Below are positions 52,779-63,416 of a stretch of DNA of 64,000 nt, piece by piece. Made by a program: the position numbers and the translations under genes. Origin of the DNA: Virgibacillus aidingensis. GTDB taxonomy: Bacteria > Bacillota > Bacilli > Bacillales > Amphibacillaceae. Position 1 is the stretch's first letter; each line of letters opens with the position of its first letter. The notes beneath the pieces were generated by a model. It did no database searches. It saw only the letters and a list, made by a program, of their open reading frames with translations, and had not been told where the DNA came from. Location of the stretch: the NCBI RefSeq assembly GCF_010994035.1, contig NZ_WIXN01000003.1, positions 124,001 through 188,000 of the forward strand, in the 5' to 3' direction.

Positions 52779-54644
52779 TTAAAAAGCACCCGCTCCCCCG
52801 CCCCCGGTCGGGGATGCAGTATTTGAACTGCCGGAAGATGCAGCTGCGTCGGTATATAAGATGAGATTATTTGTACTGAAAGCTGTTGCAGCATAAACAG
52901 GATTATATAATAAAGGATTTATTGCCTTTAAATGGGAAAAATCCTCGCCTTCCCCCAGTTGTTCTGCGTAGTATTTTCCTGTTCCCAAAATAATTGCATA
53001 TTCGAGCCTTCGTTCGATCTTACTTTGATCAGATCCAATTGGGTAATGTTTATTTTTAAATAAAGAGTATGCTGTTTTCATAGCATATTTCAACCTTTTA
53101 ATATCTTTATTCCAGTAGTATTCAGGAACAATAAGTATTGAAATGAGTGAAACAAAATAAAAAATTAATGTTAAAATTACTGCATTTGTCATTGTAAATC
53201 CAACTGCAGACATCATCAGGGCCAGAAAATAATAGCCTGTCAATACCCATTTATTACGGCTGAATAAAAGTGCTATAACCGCCATTACACCCAAAACAGC
53301 AGGCATGGCCCATTGTTCTGTCGGGCTTAGTGTATCAATAGTGGTAAAGTAGTAAAATAAGCCAAATGAGCTGACGATCAAAGGGATGGAAAATAACGCG
53401 AATCCTTTAAAAGTATGGCGAAACCCCTGAAAACCTTCTTTTCCCTTTACTAAACCGGACCATTTATCGAAATTAGTTTGAAATTGCTCTGCTTTTTCTT
53501 CCTTTACCTCATCCGGTTCATCTTTATGGTCAATCAGCGTTTCCAGCAGAAAATAGTCACCGCGCCTATCATTTTCCGTAAATAACCAGGCTTTTAAATA
53601 CGAATCAGCCATATCCACCCTGGCATCTTCTTTCACCCAGGTAAAACGGAATGTATTATCCTCTTCTTTTATTTTTGAAGGAACTTCCTCAAGACTTACA
53701 ATGCCCCGTTGTTTTAATGAAAACAATGCAGAAATAAAACTATCATGGGGTAGTTGTAAATACCCGTGAAGATATTTTACAAATAACGGATCAGTTTTTT
53801 CAAGCAGCCTGAGCATTTTATCCTGGCTCTTATCACCACGATAGCGGTTTGGATGTATTATTAGTAAAATTATGGCGGCAGTTACAGTTGCCACAAGCAG
53901 CACAAAAATGATTGGAACAGCTTTTTCCATATTTACTTCAAGATTTTCTTTCCGTTCCGCCAAATCATGCTCTTCCGCCAAAATTACCTCTTCCATCTCT
54001 TTATCATTATCCAGTTCCATATTATTGAGTTGTTCTGCTGGGAAGATGAAGCGAATGACGGAATTTTCCCCGGCATGTAATACTGAATTGGTGTATTGAA
54101 TACCGTTTTCCGCTGCGGTAATGTTCCCTGTTTCATCCTCATGCAGAAAGTAATGTGTATTCTCTGTCACATTCATTGATGGTGGTTGAATGGTAATTTC
54201 CACATTATTTAAATCTGTTTCATTTGATTCATCAAAAAAAGCATATTCCAGCTCTGCTACATCTGCAAATTTTTTCACTGAACCTTCCACCTGATAGCTG
54301 TAAACCACCTTCTTTGTTTCATCTGCTGAATCAGAATAAATTAAATATGCCCCATCTTCTTCTTCAACCTCCAATGCTTCCAGACGATCTGTTGAAATAG
54401 ACGGATCATTGCCTTCCGCAAGATACGCATTAAAATTAGAAACATCTGAGTCTATGGTACGGGTCATACCCTCATATGAACCTTGAAAGGTATATGTAAA
54501 AAGCTCCTGAACATGGATTACTCCATCCTCTGCTATCTGTGCATTAATAGCAACTTGATCAATGGAAAAGGATTCTTCATCGGAACATGCAGCTGTAATA
54601 AATAACAAAAATATCAATATCAATCCGGTAATAAATCGCTTCAT
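52779..54644 (-). CDS. DUF2207 membrane lipoprotein
   Basis: 621 residues. Signal peptide with lipobox TAAC (Cys20), an extracytoplasmic beta-rich domain (DUF2207: IDQVAINAQIAEDGVIHVQE, then YSYQVEGSVKKF), a TM helix around 245-265 (IFVLLVATVTAAIILLII), a soluble part, and two or three more TM helices in 420-500. The end is Gly/Ser-rich (ASSGSSNTASPTGGGGAGAF), as usual for the family. Function unknown. AGGAGG precedes the ATG. Transcribed alone. Confidence 0.9.
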   Translation of the reverse strand: MKRFITGLILIFLLFITAACSDEESFSIDQVAINAQIAEDGVIHVQELFTYTFQGSYEGMTRTIDSDVSNFNAYLAEGNDPSISTDRLEALEVEEEDGAYLIYSDSADETKKVVYSYQVEGSVKKFADVAELEYAFFDESNETDLNNVEITIQPPSMNVTENTHYFLHEDETGNITAAENGIQYTNSVLHAGENSVIRFIFPAEQLNNMELDNDKEMEEVILAEEHDLAERKENLEVNMEKAVPIIFVLLVATVTAAIILLIIHPNRYRGDKSQDKMLRLLEKTDPLFVKYLHGYLQLPHDSFISALFSLKQRGIVSLEEVPSKIKEEDNTFRFTWVKEDARVDMADSYLKAWLFTENDRRGDYFLLETLIDHKDEPDEVKEEKAEQFQTNFDKWSGLVKGKEGFQGFRHTFKGFALFSIPLIVSSFGLFYYFTTIDTLSPTEQWAMPAVLGVMAVIALLFSRNKWVLTGYYFLALMMSAVGFTMTNAVILTLIFYFVSLISILIVPEYYWNKDIKRLKYAMKTAYSLFKNKHYPIGSDQSKIERRLEYAIILGTGKYYAEQLGEGEDFSHLKAINPLLYNPVYAATAFSTNNLILYTDAAASSGSSNTASPTGGGGAGAF

Positions 54645-55031
54645 TCTTTTAACCTCCTGACTATAGTACGGCCAAACATACGATATTGTTTCATTTTAAA
54701 AATAAAAATACAGGTAGTATATACACACGGTTCTATACCTTTTAAAAATGAACCTTCATTTGTCTTGGTTGTTAAATACATGGAAGCCGGCAATAACCAA
54801 TAAAGAAGACACCTGATGTGAAAGACAGAAGCAGGGACTTAGAAAGGCAGCTTAAACACATCCTTGGAGGCAGCTATATTAGAAACAATTGGGTTTTCGT
54901 TCCGTTCGGTGTGTTTTTCTCCTGTTCGGACGCTTATGTTGCAAACAAAAAAAGTTCCTGTTCTTCCATCCTCTTCATCCACTCCCGTCTATGTAAAATT
55001 TAAGAGCCAAAACCGGACGGAACAGGTACAG
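54645..55031. other. Intergenic stretch, no gene seen
   Basis: About 390 bases upstream of the DUF2207 gene and downstream of the haem operon. No open frame with a ribosome binding site, repeat or RNA signature was recognised. Confidence 0.4.
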
Positions 55032-55070
55032 AAAAAGGCATGTAAAACCATCAGGTTTCACATGCCTTTT
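55032..55070 (-). terminator. Terminator of the hemEHY operon
   Basis: On the minus strand AAAGGCATGTGAAACC pairs with GGTTTTACATGCCTTT, an almost perfect 16-bp stem followed by TTCTG. Confidence 0.88.
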
Positions 55071-55142
55071 ATGTTGCAATATGATTATAGTTTACCAGAC
55101 TTTGAACATGGTTATATCAATGAAAACTTCTTCTTCAATACT

Positions 55143-56543
55143 TTACAGTAAATACGCCAAAACCTCCCGGACAGTCTGTTCCCCCTGGCCAATACAATCC
55201 GGAATGCCTACTCCTTCATAAGAACTTCCTGTTAGAAATACTCCCGGGATGGAGCGTGCTGCTTCCTCACGTATCGCGGAAATACGTTCATTATGGCCGA
55301 CAGTATATTGCGGCATGGCGTTCTTCCACCTTGAAACAACACTGAATTCAGGCTTTTTCTTAATTTTCATCGTTTTTCGTAAGTCCTTCAACACGATATC
55401 CGTGATTTCTTCATCTGAATAATTGACCACTTCCTGATCATTTGGCCTTCCGACATACGCACGCAGCAGCACTTTTCCATCCGGAGTGGTAGAAGGCCAT
55501 TTTTTATGCGTCCATGTGCATGCAGTTATTCGGTAATCACTATTTCTGGAAACCACAAATCCCGTGCCGTCAATATCCTTTTTAATGGCAGATTTGTCAA
55601 AAGCCATCGCAACGTTTGCCACTGAAGTGGAAGGAATTTCATTTAATGTCTTCAAAAATTCATATTGGCTGAATATTTTTGGCAGCGTGTAATGCGGGGT
55701 TGCCATGATAATCGCATCTGCTTTTGCTGCTTCGCCATTGCTTAAAAGCAAATGATAGAAATTGCCCTTTTTCTCAATATGATCCACGGCAGTATTTACA
55801 TTTACTTTTACGTTATCCAGCTTTTTTTCTATTTCTTTTACGAATACTTCGAGACCCTCTTTAAAAGAAAAAAACATGCCGGGCTTTTTGCCTCCTGTTT
55901 TTTTCGGGGGAGGCATCGTTTCCTGCAAACCTTTGATGAGACTCCTGTGCTTTTGTTCCAAATTGTAAAAGTTTGGAAATGTAGCCATCAGGCTCATGTC
56001 ATCAATATCCCCTGCATAAATTCCCGATAATAACGGTTCAATCAGATTTTCCACCAGCTCATTACCAAACCGGCGGCGGAAAAAACCTCCCAGTGACTGG
56101 TCACTTACTGCTCTTCCTTTTGGGAGGACATAATCCGCACCTGCTCTCAGTTTCCCTTTCATGGATAAAATTCCTGAAAAGAGAAATGGTTTAGCCTGTG
56201 TTGGAATTCCCATAAACGCACCACTCGGCATTTTATGCAGTTTATTTCGAACTAAAATATAGGACTGGCCTGTTCCATTCCGAATTAGATCGTCCTCCAG
56301 GCCAAGTTCTTTTGCAAGCTTTACTGCAGGCTCTTTCCTGGCCAAAAAGGAATCCGGTCCTTGTTCAATGATGTAGTCGTCCTTTTTTTTAGTTTTAATT
56401 TTCCCGCCTAAGCGGTCACTTGCCTCTAGTAACTGTACTGTAAAGGGAAGATTTTTTTCTTTGATTTGCTTTTGCAAATAGTAGGCAGCGGATAAACCGG
56501 TTATTCCGCCGCCTGCAATGACTATATTTTTATTTTTTGCCAT
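55143..56543 (-). CDS. hemY: Coproporphyrinogen III oxidase / HemY-type
   Basis: 466 residues. FAD enzyme (VIAGGGITGLSAAYYLQ at the N-terminus, LLEASDRLGGKIKT as the second nucleotide-binding strand, and GVFLTGSSYEGVGIPDCIGQG near the C-terminus). In Firmicutes this protein (also called CgoX) oxidises coproporphyrinogen III to coproporphyrin III in the coproporphyrin-dependent haem pathway. Its ATG overlaps the hemH stop by one base (TAATG). Third gene of hemE-hemH-hemY. Confidence 0.96.
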   Translation of the reverse strand: MAKNKNIVIAGGGITGLSAAYYLQKQIKEKNLPFTVQLLEASDRLGGKIKTKKKDDYIIEQGPDSFLARKEPAVKLAKELGLEDDLIRNGTGQSYILVRNKLHKMPSGAFMGIPTQAKPFLFSGILSMKGKLRAGADYVLPKGRAVSDQSLGGFFRRRFGNELVENLIEPLLSGIYAGDIDDMSLMATFPNFYNLEQKHRSLIKGLQETMPPPKKTGGKKPGMFFSFKEGLEVFVKEIEKKLDNVKVNVNTAVDHIEKKGNFYHLLLSNGEAAKADAIIMATPHYTLPKIFSQYEFLKTLNEIPSTSVANVAMAFDKSAIKKDIDGTGFVVSRNSDYRITACTWTHKKWPSTTPDGKVLLRAYVGRPNDQEVVNYSDEEITDIVLKDLRKTMKIKKKPEFSVVSRWKNAMPQYTVGHNERISAIREEAARSIPGVFLTGSSYEGVGIPDCIGQGEQTVREVLAYLL

Positions 56544-57478
56544 TAAGCCTCACTCTTTACTTTTCTTAATACAACATCTTTCAAGGTATCAATAAATTGC
56601 GCCTCCGCATTTGGCATTTCCGGACGGTAGTAATTTGCCCCTACATCGTCACATACCACTTTACACTCATAATCATTGTCATATAAAACTTCTAAATGGT
56701 CGGCCACAAATCCTACAGGCGCATATACAAAAGATGTATAGCCTTCCTGTTCAAAAAGATCCCGGGTTAAATCCTGGACGTCCGGTCCGAGCCATGGATC
56801 CGGTGTGTTTCCTTCACTTTGCCAGCCTATTTCATAATTTTCCACGCCGGCCTCTTCGGCTATTAATTTTGCAGTTTCTTCGAGCTGCTGCGGATAAGGG
56901 TCACCGTCTTTTAGAATCTTTTCAGGAAGACTGTGTGCGGAGACAATAAGCACTGCTTTATCCCGCTCTGCTTCATCCATGCTGGCATAAATTTCCCGAA
57001 TGTTATCTGCCCAGAACTTAATAAAGCCGGGTTCATTATACCAGCTTTCCACTGATACGATATTGATTCCATGCTTTTGGGCTTCTTCCTGTGCCCGTCC
57101 GTTGTATGATTTCACACTGAAAGTGGAGTAATGCGGTGCAAGTACAATGGATACTGCTTCTTTAATGCCATCCTTCGCCATACTCTGCACTGCATCTTCA
57201 ATAAATGGCGTGATATGTTTTAATCCAATATAAACTTTAAATTCAATTTCATCTTGTGCATCATTCACACTTTTTTCCAAAGCATATGCCTGTTCTTCTG
57301 TTATTCTAGCCAATGGAGAAATACCACCTATTGCCTTATAGCGGTCCTTTAAATCCTGAAGTGCATCCGGCTCGGGTTTTCTTCCATGACGGATATGCGT
57401 ATAGTATGGTTCAATATCCTCTTCTTTGTACGGTGTACCATAAGCCATTACAAGTAGTCCAATTTTTCTTTTTTCCAT
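56543..57478 (-). CDS. hemH: Coproporphyrin ferrochelatase
   Basis: 311 residues, cytosolic. Inserts iron into coproporphyrin III (CpfC). Motifs: [24 protein letters not shown] at the start (in two overlapping parts), [28 protein letters not shown] (the metal-binding His) and [17 protein letters not shown] with the catalytic Glu. The usual length. AAAGAGGTG precedes the ATG. Middle gene of the operon. Confidence 0.96.
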   Translation of the reverse strand: MEKRKIGLLVMAYGTPYKEEDIEPYYTHIRHGRKPEPDALQDLKDRYKAIGGISPLARITEEQAYALEKSVNDAQDEIEFKVYIGLKHITPFIEDAVQSMAKDGIKEAVSIVLAPHYSTFSVKSYNGRAQEEAQKHGINIVSVESWYNEPGFIKFWADNIREIYASMDEAERDKAVLIVSAHSLPEKILKDGDPYPQQLEETAKLIAEEAGVENYEIGWQSEGNTPDPWLGPDVQDLTRDLFEQEGYTSFVYAPVGFVADHLEVLYDNDYECKVVCDDVGANYYRPEMPNAEAQFIDTLKDVVLRKVKSEA

Positions 57479-57500
57479 ATTAAAGCACCTCTTTTGTAGA

Positions 57501-58538
57501 TTATTGCTGTTTAGAATGAGCGTGAATCAAAGCAGTTAGCTTTTTTAAAGTAGCAGGTTTGATATCCGGTGTAACGCCATGTCCCAGATTAAATACATAT
57601 TTCCCCTGTGATTCCCCTTCATTCAGTATATCTTTGGTTCGGGTTTCAATTGTATCCCAGTCTGCTAATAAAATAGCCGGGTCCAAATTGCCCTGAAGCA
57701 CTTTCGATACTCCCATTTGACGAGCCTCGGTAATGGAAGTGCGCCAATCCAGCCCAATGACATCTACCGGCAGATCATTCCATTCCATTAAAAGATGCCT
57801 TGCTCCTACGCCAAATAAAATAAGGGGTACATTTTCCTCTTTCAGTTTTGTAAAAATTCTATTCATAATCGGTTTAATAAAGGTACGATAGTCCGCAGTA
57901 TTCAAAGCACCTGCCCATGAATCAAAAACCTGGATGGCTTTTGCGCCGGCTTTAATCTGGGCTTTTACATAGGTAATGCTCATGTCTGCGAGCTTATCCA
58001 TCAATGCAAACCAAGTTGCCGGATCACGATACATTAAAGCCTTGGTTTTGCTGTAATTTTTGGAGGGACCGCCTTCAATCATATAACTTGCTAATGTAAA
58101 TGGTGCACCGGTAAATCCTATCAGCGGTACATCCAGCTGTTCCTCCGTTAATATACGGATCGTATCCAATACGTAGGGAACGTCATTTTCCGGAATAATT
58201 TTCCCTAACATTTCCACATCACGCATCGTTTCAATCGGGTTATGAATCACCGGGCCAATTCCTGATTTGATTTCCACATCGATTCCTATCGCAGGCAGCG
58301 GAGACATAATATCTTTATATAAAATCGCTGCATCAACGTTATATTGTTCCACAGGAAGGCGGGTAACATAAGCACAAAGCTCCGGCTGATGTGTGATCTC
58401 AAACAGGGAGTATTTTTCCTTCAGCTCTCTGTATTCCGGCTGGGATCTCCCGGCCTGACGCATAAACCATGCAGGGGTATAGTCCGTCTTCTCCCCATTA
58501 TACGCTTTTAGTATCGTATCATTTAACTTTTTCACCAT
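57501..58538 (-). CDS. hemE: Uroporphyrinogen decarboxylase
   Basis: 345 residues. Decarboxylates uroporphyrinogen III to coproporphyrinogen III. Signatures: [15 protein letters not shown] (residues about 24-38), the substrate-site Asp in [37 protein letters not shown] in two parts and [13 protein letters not shown] at the end. The start MVKKLN follows AAAGGGTG. First gene of hemEHY, 22 bases upstream of hemH; pbpF lies upstream as in B. subtilis. Confidence 0.97.
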   Translation of the reverse strand: MVKKLNDTILKAYNGEKTDYTPAWFMRQAGRSQPEYRELKEKYSLFEITHQPELCAYVTRLPVEQYNVDAAILYKDIMSPLPAIGIDVEIKSGIGPVIHNPIETMRDVEMLGKIIPENDVPYVLDTIRILTEEQLDVPLIGFTGAPFTLASYMIEGGPSKNYSKTKALMYRDPATWFALMDKLADMSITYVKAQIKAGAKAIQVFDSWAGALNTADYRTFIKPIMNRIFTKLKEENVPLILFGVGARHLLMEWNDLPVDVIGLDWRTSITEARQMGVSKVLQGNLDPAILLADWDTIETRTKDILNEGESQGKYVFNLGHGVTPDIKPATLKKLTALIHAHSKQQ

Positions 58539-58706
58539 GTTTTCACCCTTTAAGTTGTTCTCAACCATTTCTAACTATATCTTTTAATTTCACAGTTGTA
58601 TAGGATAGTAAAAAGATTGTCATGAATTTGCCTCATTTTTTAACGGCTTTACTATACTTATTATAGGCAAATGAAACACTTCTGAAAACATCTGGAATGC
58701 TTTCCT

Positions 58707-60857
58707 TTACCCTGCAAAAGAAACGGAGGGGGATCTTTGTCCTTCCTCTTTGGTTAATGGATTGAATGGCACCACATAATAGCTTTCCAAATTAAACAAT
58801 GCCTGATCTAAAATGAACTCTGTGTCCCCTTCAACTTCTCCTATTCGTTTATCAATTCCATCCCTTTCCTCATAAATCCGGTAAACTATCCGATCATCCT
58901 CAGAACCCTGCCATTTTAATACGCCCTGTATAAGGGAAAGGCTTCCAAATGCATACGTTGCTTCTAGTTCTGTTACTTCCGGGAGTTGAATCGGTTCAGG
59001 TAGAGCTGTCACATTACCAGGTTTTGTAAAATTGTCTGCCAAGGGCTGCTGTTTATCCATTTCCGTTAAAATTGCTTTTGTCAGCCTTGTAGGATATTCA
59101 CTCCCGCCTGTCAGATAATGTTCTTCATCTGATCTGTCGTACCCCACCCATGAAGCTGCAACATATTCCGGCGTATACCCCGCAAACCAGGCATCTTTCG
59201 TTTTGCCTTCCACAAAAGGATGCTGGGTGGAACCGGTTTTTCCGGCCAGGGCCTTTTCATAGTTTCCCGCAGAGGCTGTTCCTTTTTTAACAGTTTCCAT
59301 CAAAATTTCCGTCATATTCCAGGCTACCTGGGGCGTAAATACTTCCTTTGTCTTTGGATTTGCCTGAAAAAGCAGTTCATCCTCTTTATTGTATATCCTT
59401 TCTATTGTATAAGAATCAATCACCTCACCGTGTTTGGAAAAACCCGAATAACTTTCCATCAATTGCTGTGGTGTAATCCCTTCCGATAATCCGCCTAAAG
59501 CAATCGCCAAGCCATCATCTTCCAAAGTAATGTTCATTTCTTGCAAAAACTTTTTGGCATACGGAATCCCAATTTGATCCAACAGCCATACAGATGGAGC
59601 ATTTTTTGAATCTACAATGGCTTCATATAATGTTATTGCCCCATCATAAGTATTTGTAACATTTGCCGCACTATAACCATCATATTCCGTTAACTGATCC
59701 GGTATAAGTGTGTAAGGGGTAAATTGATCGCTGTGCATCATGGCAGGCCCGTAGACAGCAATCGGTTTTATGGTGGAACCGGGCTGCCTGTTTACGGTCA
59801 CCCTATTCAAGTCACCCTGCTGGTAATCCCTTCCGCCAATAGCTGACACAATTCTGCCTGTTTCCTGCTCCATCATAATGAAAGCACCTTCGACCCCTTC
59901 TGTATTGCCTGGGAAATATTCCTCATTCTGGAACTGGTCATATGCCGCTTTTTGTGCTATTTCATCCATATTTACTATAATTCGATACCCGCCGCGGCGC
60001 AATTCTTCCAATGATAGGTCATGCACTCCGCGCGCTTCCTGGACAACAAGATCTATATAACTATTCAGCCATGGCATTTCTTGCCTGTTTTGCACATTTA
60101 ATCCAAGTGATTTATTTTGTTCTTGTAACTTTTCTTCCGCAGAAATCATCCCGGTGCTTTCCATGGAATGAAGTACCACATTTCTTCTTTCAAGTGCTTT
60201 TTCCGGATATTCAATTGGCGAATAGCCGTTGGGAGCTTTAGCGAGTCCTGCCAGCATGGCTCCTTCTGCAATAGTTAAATCTCTTGACGGTTTAGAAAAG
60301 AAGTAATTGGAGGCAGCTTCCACTCCATATAGACCATTCCCAAAATAAATTTCATTTAAATATAATTCAAGAATATGATCTTTGGAATATTGCTGTTCGA
60401 GATATATAGCTGCCATGACTTCCTTTGTTTTACGCATCCAGGTTTTTTCATTAGTTAAAAACAGGTTTTTGGCAGCCTGCTGCGTAATGGTACTGGCACC
60501 TTCTTTCTTTTCCATCGCTATCAGGTCCCGGGCCACCGCCCTTACAACCGATTTAAAATCAACGCCTGCGTGATCATAAAACCGTCTGTCTTCAATAGCA
60601 ATAAAAGCCTCTTGAACATGTTCGGGAATCTGATCAATAGGAAGGAGTGTCCGGTTCTCGTTATATAGTTTTCCAATCACTTCTCCCTCTCTTGTTTCCA
60701 ATGTTGTGGCAGCGTCCAATATAAGACGCTCTTCATCAACCACCAACCTGCCGCCAAATAAAATGAAAGAAAAACCGATAAAACCCAATAGCAGTACTGC
60801 GCTAATACTATATAGCAACCATTTCATTTTCTTCGATATGCTAAAATTTTTTTTCAT
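58707..60857 (-). CDS. pbpF: Bifunctional penicillin-binding protein (class A), PbpF-like
   Basis: 716 residues. One N-terminal TM helix (WLLYSISAVLLLGFIGFSFI), then a GT51 glycosyltransferase domain with AFIAIEDRRFYDHAG (catalytic Glu), GASTITQQAAKNLFL, EIYFGNGLYG, and a transpeptidase domain with the Ser in QPGSTIKPIA (SxxK), the SKN-equivalent SKNAPS, and KTGS. Synthesises peptidoglycan at the outer face. Next to hemE as B. subtilis pbpF (PBP2C). The start MKKNFS is preferred over the Met eight codons earlier. Confidence 0.94.
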   Translation of the reverse strand: MKKNFSISKKMKWLLYSISAVLLLGFIGFSFILFGGRLVVDEERLILDAATTLETREGEVIGKLYNENRTLLPIDQIPEHVQEAFIAIEDRRFYDHAGVDFKSVVRAVARDLIAMEKKEGASTITQQAAKNLFLTNEKTWMRKTKEVMAAIYLEQQYSKDHILELYLNEIYFGNGLYGVEAASNYFFSKPSRDLTIAEGAMLAGLAKAPNGYSPIEYPEKALERRNVVLHSMESTGMISAEEKLQEQNKSLGLNVQNRQEMPWLNSYIDLVVQEARGVHDLSLEELRRGGYRIIVNMDEIAQKAAYDQFQNEEYFPGNTEGVEGAFIMMEQETGRIVSAIGGRDYQQGDLNRVTVNRQPGSTIKPIAVYGPAMMHSDQFTPYTLIPDQLTEYDGYSAANVTNTYDGAITLYEAIVDSKNAPSVWLLDQIGIPYAKKFLQEMNITLEDDGLAIALGGLSEGITPQQLMESYSGFSKHGEVIDSYTIERIYNKEDELLFQANPKTKEVFTPQVAWNMTEILMETVKKGTASAGNYEKALAGKTGSTQHPFVEGKTKDAWFAGYTPEYVAASWVGYDRSDEEHYLTGGSEYPTRLTKAILTEMDKQQPLADNFTKPGNVTALPEPIQLPEVTELEATYAFGSLSLIQGVLKWQGSEDDRIVYRIYEERDGIDKRIGEVEGDTEFILDQALFNLESYYVVPFNPLTKEEGQRSPSVSFAG

Positions 60858-61001
60858 GCTTTTGTGTTCACCTCTACACAATGTCCATTATTATTATACG
60901 ATAGATTGCGAGATACATAAAGTTTTAGGGAATTATGTTATCATTTGACTAAACCCTGCTTCTCTCGGGTACTATTATAAATGGAAGGGAGTTTTTTTTA
61001 C

Positions 61002-61511
61002 ATGAAAGCCTTTATGACTAACGGTACTGCAGAATTTTTGAAAAAACTGAGAGATAAGCATCAGGAGATTGAATTTTATTTAATGACGAGTTCCAGCGGG
61101 GCACTTGCTTATTATGAAGGTGTAAATAAAAATGTATTTTCAGCTGGACGCGGATATGAAGTACTGATTCAAACAGGAAAATTGCAGGAAGAAGGTTATG
61201 TGGTGATGAACAATATACCTGTAACCGACGATGGAAAAGCACCGTTTGAAGATAGATTTAAAAACCGGAAAAATGCAGTAGACAATATGCCGGGATTCCA
61301 GGCTTTCCGCTTTTTAAGACCCCAAAAGGGAAATACATACGTGGTCATGACACAGTGGAGATCTGTCAGCGATTTTGAAAACTGGAAGGAATCCGAGCAA
61401 TTTAAAAAGGCTCATAAAGACCAGGCAACTAAACCGCCTGCCTATTTTGCAGACAGACCATTTATCACTGCATATAAGATGCTGGTTGAGGACGAGGAAG
61501 AAACGGAATGA
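61002..61511 (+). CDS. hmoB: Haem-degrading monooxygenase HmoB-like
   Basis: 169 residues. The C-terminal ABM domain (about 65-160) carries the motif DRFKNRKNAVDNMPGFQAFRFL and YVVMTQWRSVSDFENWKESE, as in YhgC/HmoB, which opens the haem ring to release iron. The N-terminal half is HmoB-specific. GGAAGGGAG precedes the ATG at 61002. Placed beside the haem synthesis genes as in B. subtilis (yhgC). Confidence 0.88.
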   Translation: MKAFMTNGTAEFLKKLRDKHQEIEFYLMTSSSGALAYYEGVNKNVFSAGRGYEVLIQTGKLQEEGYVVMNNIPVTDDGKAPFEDRFKNRKNAVDNMPGFQAFRFLRPQKGNTYVVMTQWRSVSDFENWKESEQFKKAHKDQATKPPAYFADRPFITAYKMLVEDEEETE

Positions 61512-61631
61512 ATTTGAAACAGACTTAACTATTCTGACAATGTTCCGGAATCACAGACGATTGCGTAATCATCTTTTGTGAGTCATGTAGTTGTACGAAT
61601 AATTTATGGCTGGATGCTATTCTGCATTCAT

Positions 61632-61667
61632 AAAAGCCATCAGCTCCCGCACAGCTGATGGCTTTTT
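61632..61667. terminator. Bidirectional terminator between hmoB and the thiol-oxidoreductase pair
   Basis: AAAAGCCATCAGC pairs perfectly with GCTGATGGCTTTTT around TCCCGCACA. Confidence 0.9.
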
Positions 61668-61679
61668 ATTTCCGCTCTA

Positions 61680-62159
61680 TTAATCATTGACGTATTCATC
61701 AAAGAATGACTGAAATTCTTCTTCAGGACGCTGCCCAACAATCCGGGCAACCTCTTCTCCATCTTCATAATGAATTAGTGTCGGGGTGGATTCTATCGCA
61801 TAGCGATTTCCTTCCTGTCCGAATTCCAGTAAATTGAATTGTTTCATATCCACATCATTCTCTTCCGCCAGTGGTTTCAGGTAAGGCGTTGTATCTAAGC
61901 AGAACTGACAGGTTGGACTAAAGAAATAAACTGTCACTTCTTCTCCTCCATCAACTTGTTCACTGAGTTCATCCGGCAAAATGATATTATCATAATTTGG
62001 GTCCCCGAGCAGGTCAACAGTCGGCTGCTCCAAGTCTGTTGTACCATATGGGTTATCATTGCTTTCCATTGCCTGATTGTTTTGGTAAGTAACAACAAAA
62101 TATAAAGCCCCGAATAATAAAACGATTACTCCAATGAAGATTAACACTTTTTTTTGCAT
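61680..62159 (-). CDS. Membrane-anchored thioredoxin-like protein
   Basis: 159 residues. N-terminal TM anchor (VLIFIGVIVLLFGALYFVV), acidic linker, then a thioredoxin fold with redox motif PTCQFC (CxxC) and the cis-Pro STPTLIHYEDGEEV. It starts at an ATG overlapping the stop of the DsbB-like gene. It is therefore likely to be the thiol partner (BdbA/BdbD role) that BdbC reoxidises, though it is shorter than BdbD. Confidence 0.85.
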   Translation of the reverse strand: MQKKVLIFIGVIVLLFGALYFVVTYQNNQAMESNDNPYGTTDLEQPTVDLLGDPNYDNIILPDELSEQVDGGEEVTVYFFSPTCQFCLDTTPYLKPLAEENDVDMKQFNLLEFGQEGNRYAIESTPTLIHYEDGEEVARIVGQRPEEEFQSFFDEYVND

Positions 62160-62593
62160 TAGCCCTTCCTCCTTTGCTCTTTCAACAGAAACAGATGTAA
62201 AATAAAGATAACGATAAATGCAGTACCCGCTAAAAATGGGATAGTAATAAATCCAAAATAATTCACATACTCGAAATTACATGGGACAAGTCCGCATGCA
62301 TCACCTGCAGATTGAAGCACAGGGAGTTTTTGCACCAGATAGTGGTAAATGGATACAAGCATGCCAATTCCGCTTAAAATTAACCCGGGTAATGCGACAG
62401 ATATTTCTTTTTTAAACATGGCTGCACCATAAATGACGACAAGCGGATACATGAATATCCGCTGTACCCAGCACAGCTCACAAGGGATGTAGCCCAAAAC
62501 CTCCGAATAAAACAAACTGCCTGCCAATGCAATAAATGCCTGTGCCCAAATCAGCATTAACAGGTTTTCTGCCCGTTTTGTCAAATTCGACAT
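62159..62593 (-). CDS. bdbC: Disulfide bond formation protein, DsbB/BdbC family
   Basis: 144 residues with four TM helices. Both redox Cys pairs are present: PCELCWVQR in the first loop and DACGLVPCNF in the second. It passes electrons from the thiol-disulfide partner to quinone. GAGAGG precedes the ATG. Forms a translationally coupled pair with the thioredoxin-like gene. Confidence 0.93.
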   Translation of the reverse strand: MSNLTKRAENLLMLIWAQAFIALAGSLFYSEVLGYIPCELCWVQRIFMYPLVVIYGAAMFKKEISVALPGLILSGIGMLVSIYHYLVQKLPVLQSAGDACGLVPCNFEYVNYFGFITIPFLAGTAFIVIFILHLFLLKEQRRKG

Positions 62594-62767
62594 ATGGAAG
62601 ATTCCTCTCTAAAGTATACATTAGTATTATACAAACAATTTGGTGAGAAAACAAAAGGCCTGTCCGATATTATTGTTATATTTATTTGGACAAGCTCCAA
62701 ACACAATTTTTATTATACAAGGTTACGATTAGTAAATAAAGAGTTTTTTTTCGTTTCCGCTTGCCAT

Positions 62768-63397
62768 TCATCCTATCAGCTGGTTTTTATGGGCGTACAC
62801 AGCTGCCTGTGTCCGGTCATGGACTTCCAGTTTGGATAAAATATTGCTCACATGTGTTTTCACTGTTTTAATGCCAATGTACAGCTTTTCACTGATTTCC
62901 TGGTTTGTCATTCCATTGCCGATACATATGAGTACCTCCAGCTCTCTTTCCGTTAAATCCTCATGAAGCTTTCTTTTTTGCCGCCGGAAATTAGTCATCA
63001 TTTTTCCTGCTACTTTCGGTTCAATGACATTTTCTCCAGAAGCTGCTTTTTTAATGGCATCAGCAATTTCAGTAGCTGATGAGGTTTTCAAAATATAACT
63101 GAACGCACCTGCTTCAATGGCCGGGAATACCTGTTCATCATCATAATAGCTTGTAAGGATAATAATTTTACATTCCGGGTAATCTTCAATTACCTGCTTT
63201 GTTGCTTCAATGCCGGTGCCATTTTCCATAATCAAATCCATTAGTACAACCTCAGGTTTTTTTTCAATAATCAAAGCTGCTCCATCATTTCCGCTTGATG
63301 CTTCCCCAACTACATCAATCTCATCATCTGTTTCCAGATATGCTATAATTCCTTTCCGTACCACTTCATGGTCATCCACAACAATTACCCGCACCAT
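62768..63397 (-). CDS. liaR: NarL-family response regulator, LiaR-like
   Basis: 209 residues. Receiver domain with VVDDHEVVRKG (acidic pocket), the phosphoacceptor Asp in VVLMDLIMENGTG, and TS/K residues in ILTSYYDD and YILKTSS. LuxR-type helix-turn-helix at the C-terminus (LTERELEVLICIGNGMTNQEISEKLYIGIKTVKTHVSNIL, shown in overlapping parts across residues about 145-185). Sequence style and kinase partner match LiaR/VraR, which answer cell-envelope stress. Downstream of the kinase by 19 bases. Confidence 0.88.
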   Translation of the reverse strand: MVRVIVVDDHEVVRKGIIAYLETDDEIDVVGEASSGNDGAALIIEKKPEVVLMDLIMENGTGIEATKQVIEDYPECKIIILTSYYDDEQVFPAIEAGAFSYILKTSSATEIADAIKKAASGENVIEPKVAGKMMTNFRRQKRKLHEDLTERELEVLICIGNGMTNQEISEKLYIGIKTVKTHVSNILSKLEVHDRTQAAVYAHKNQLIG

Positions 63398-63416
63398 TTA
63401 CCCCACTCCCTATTTT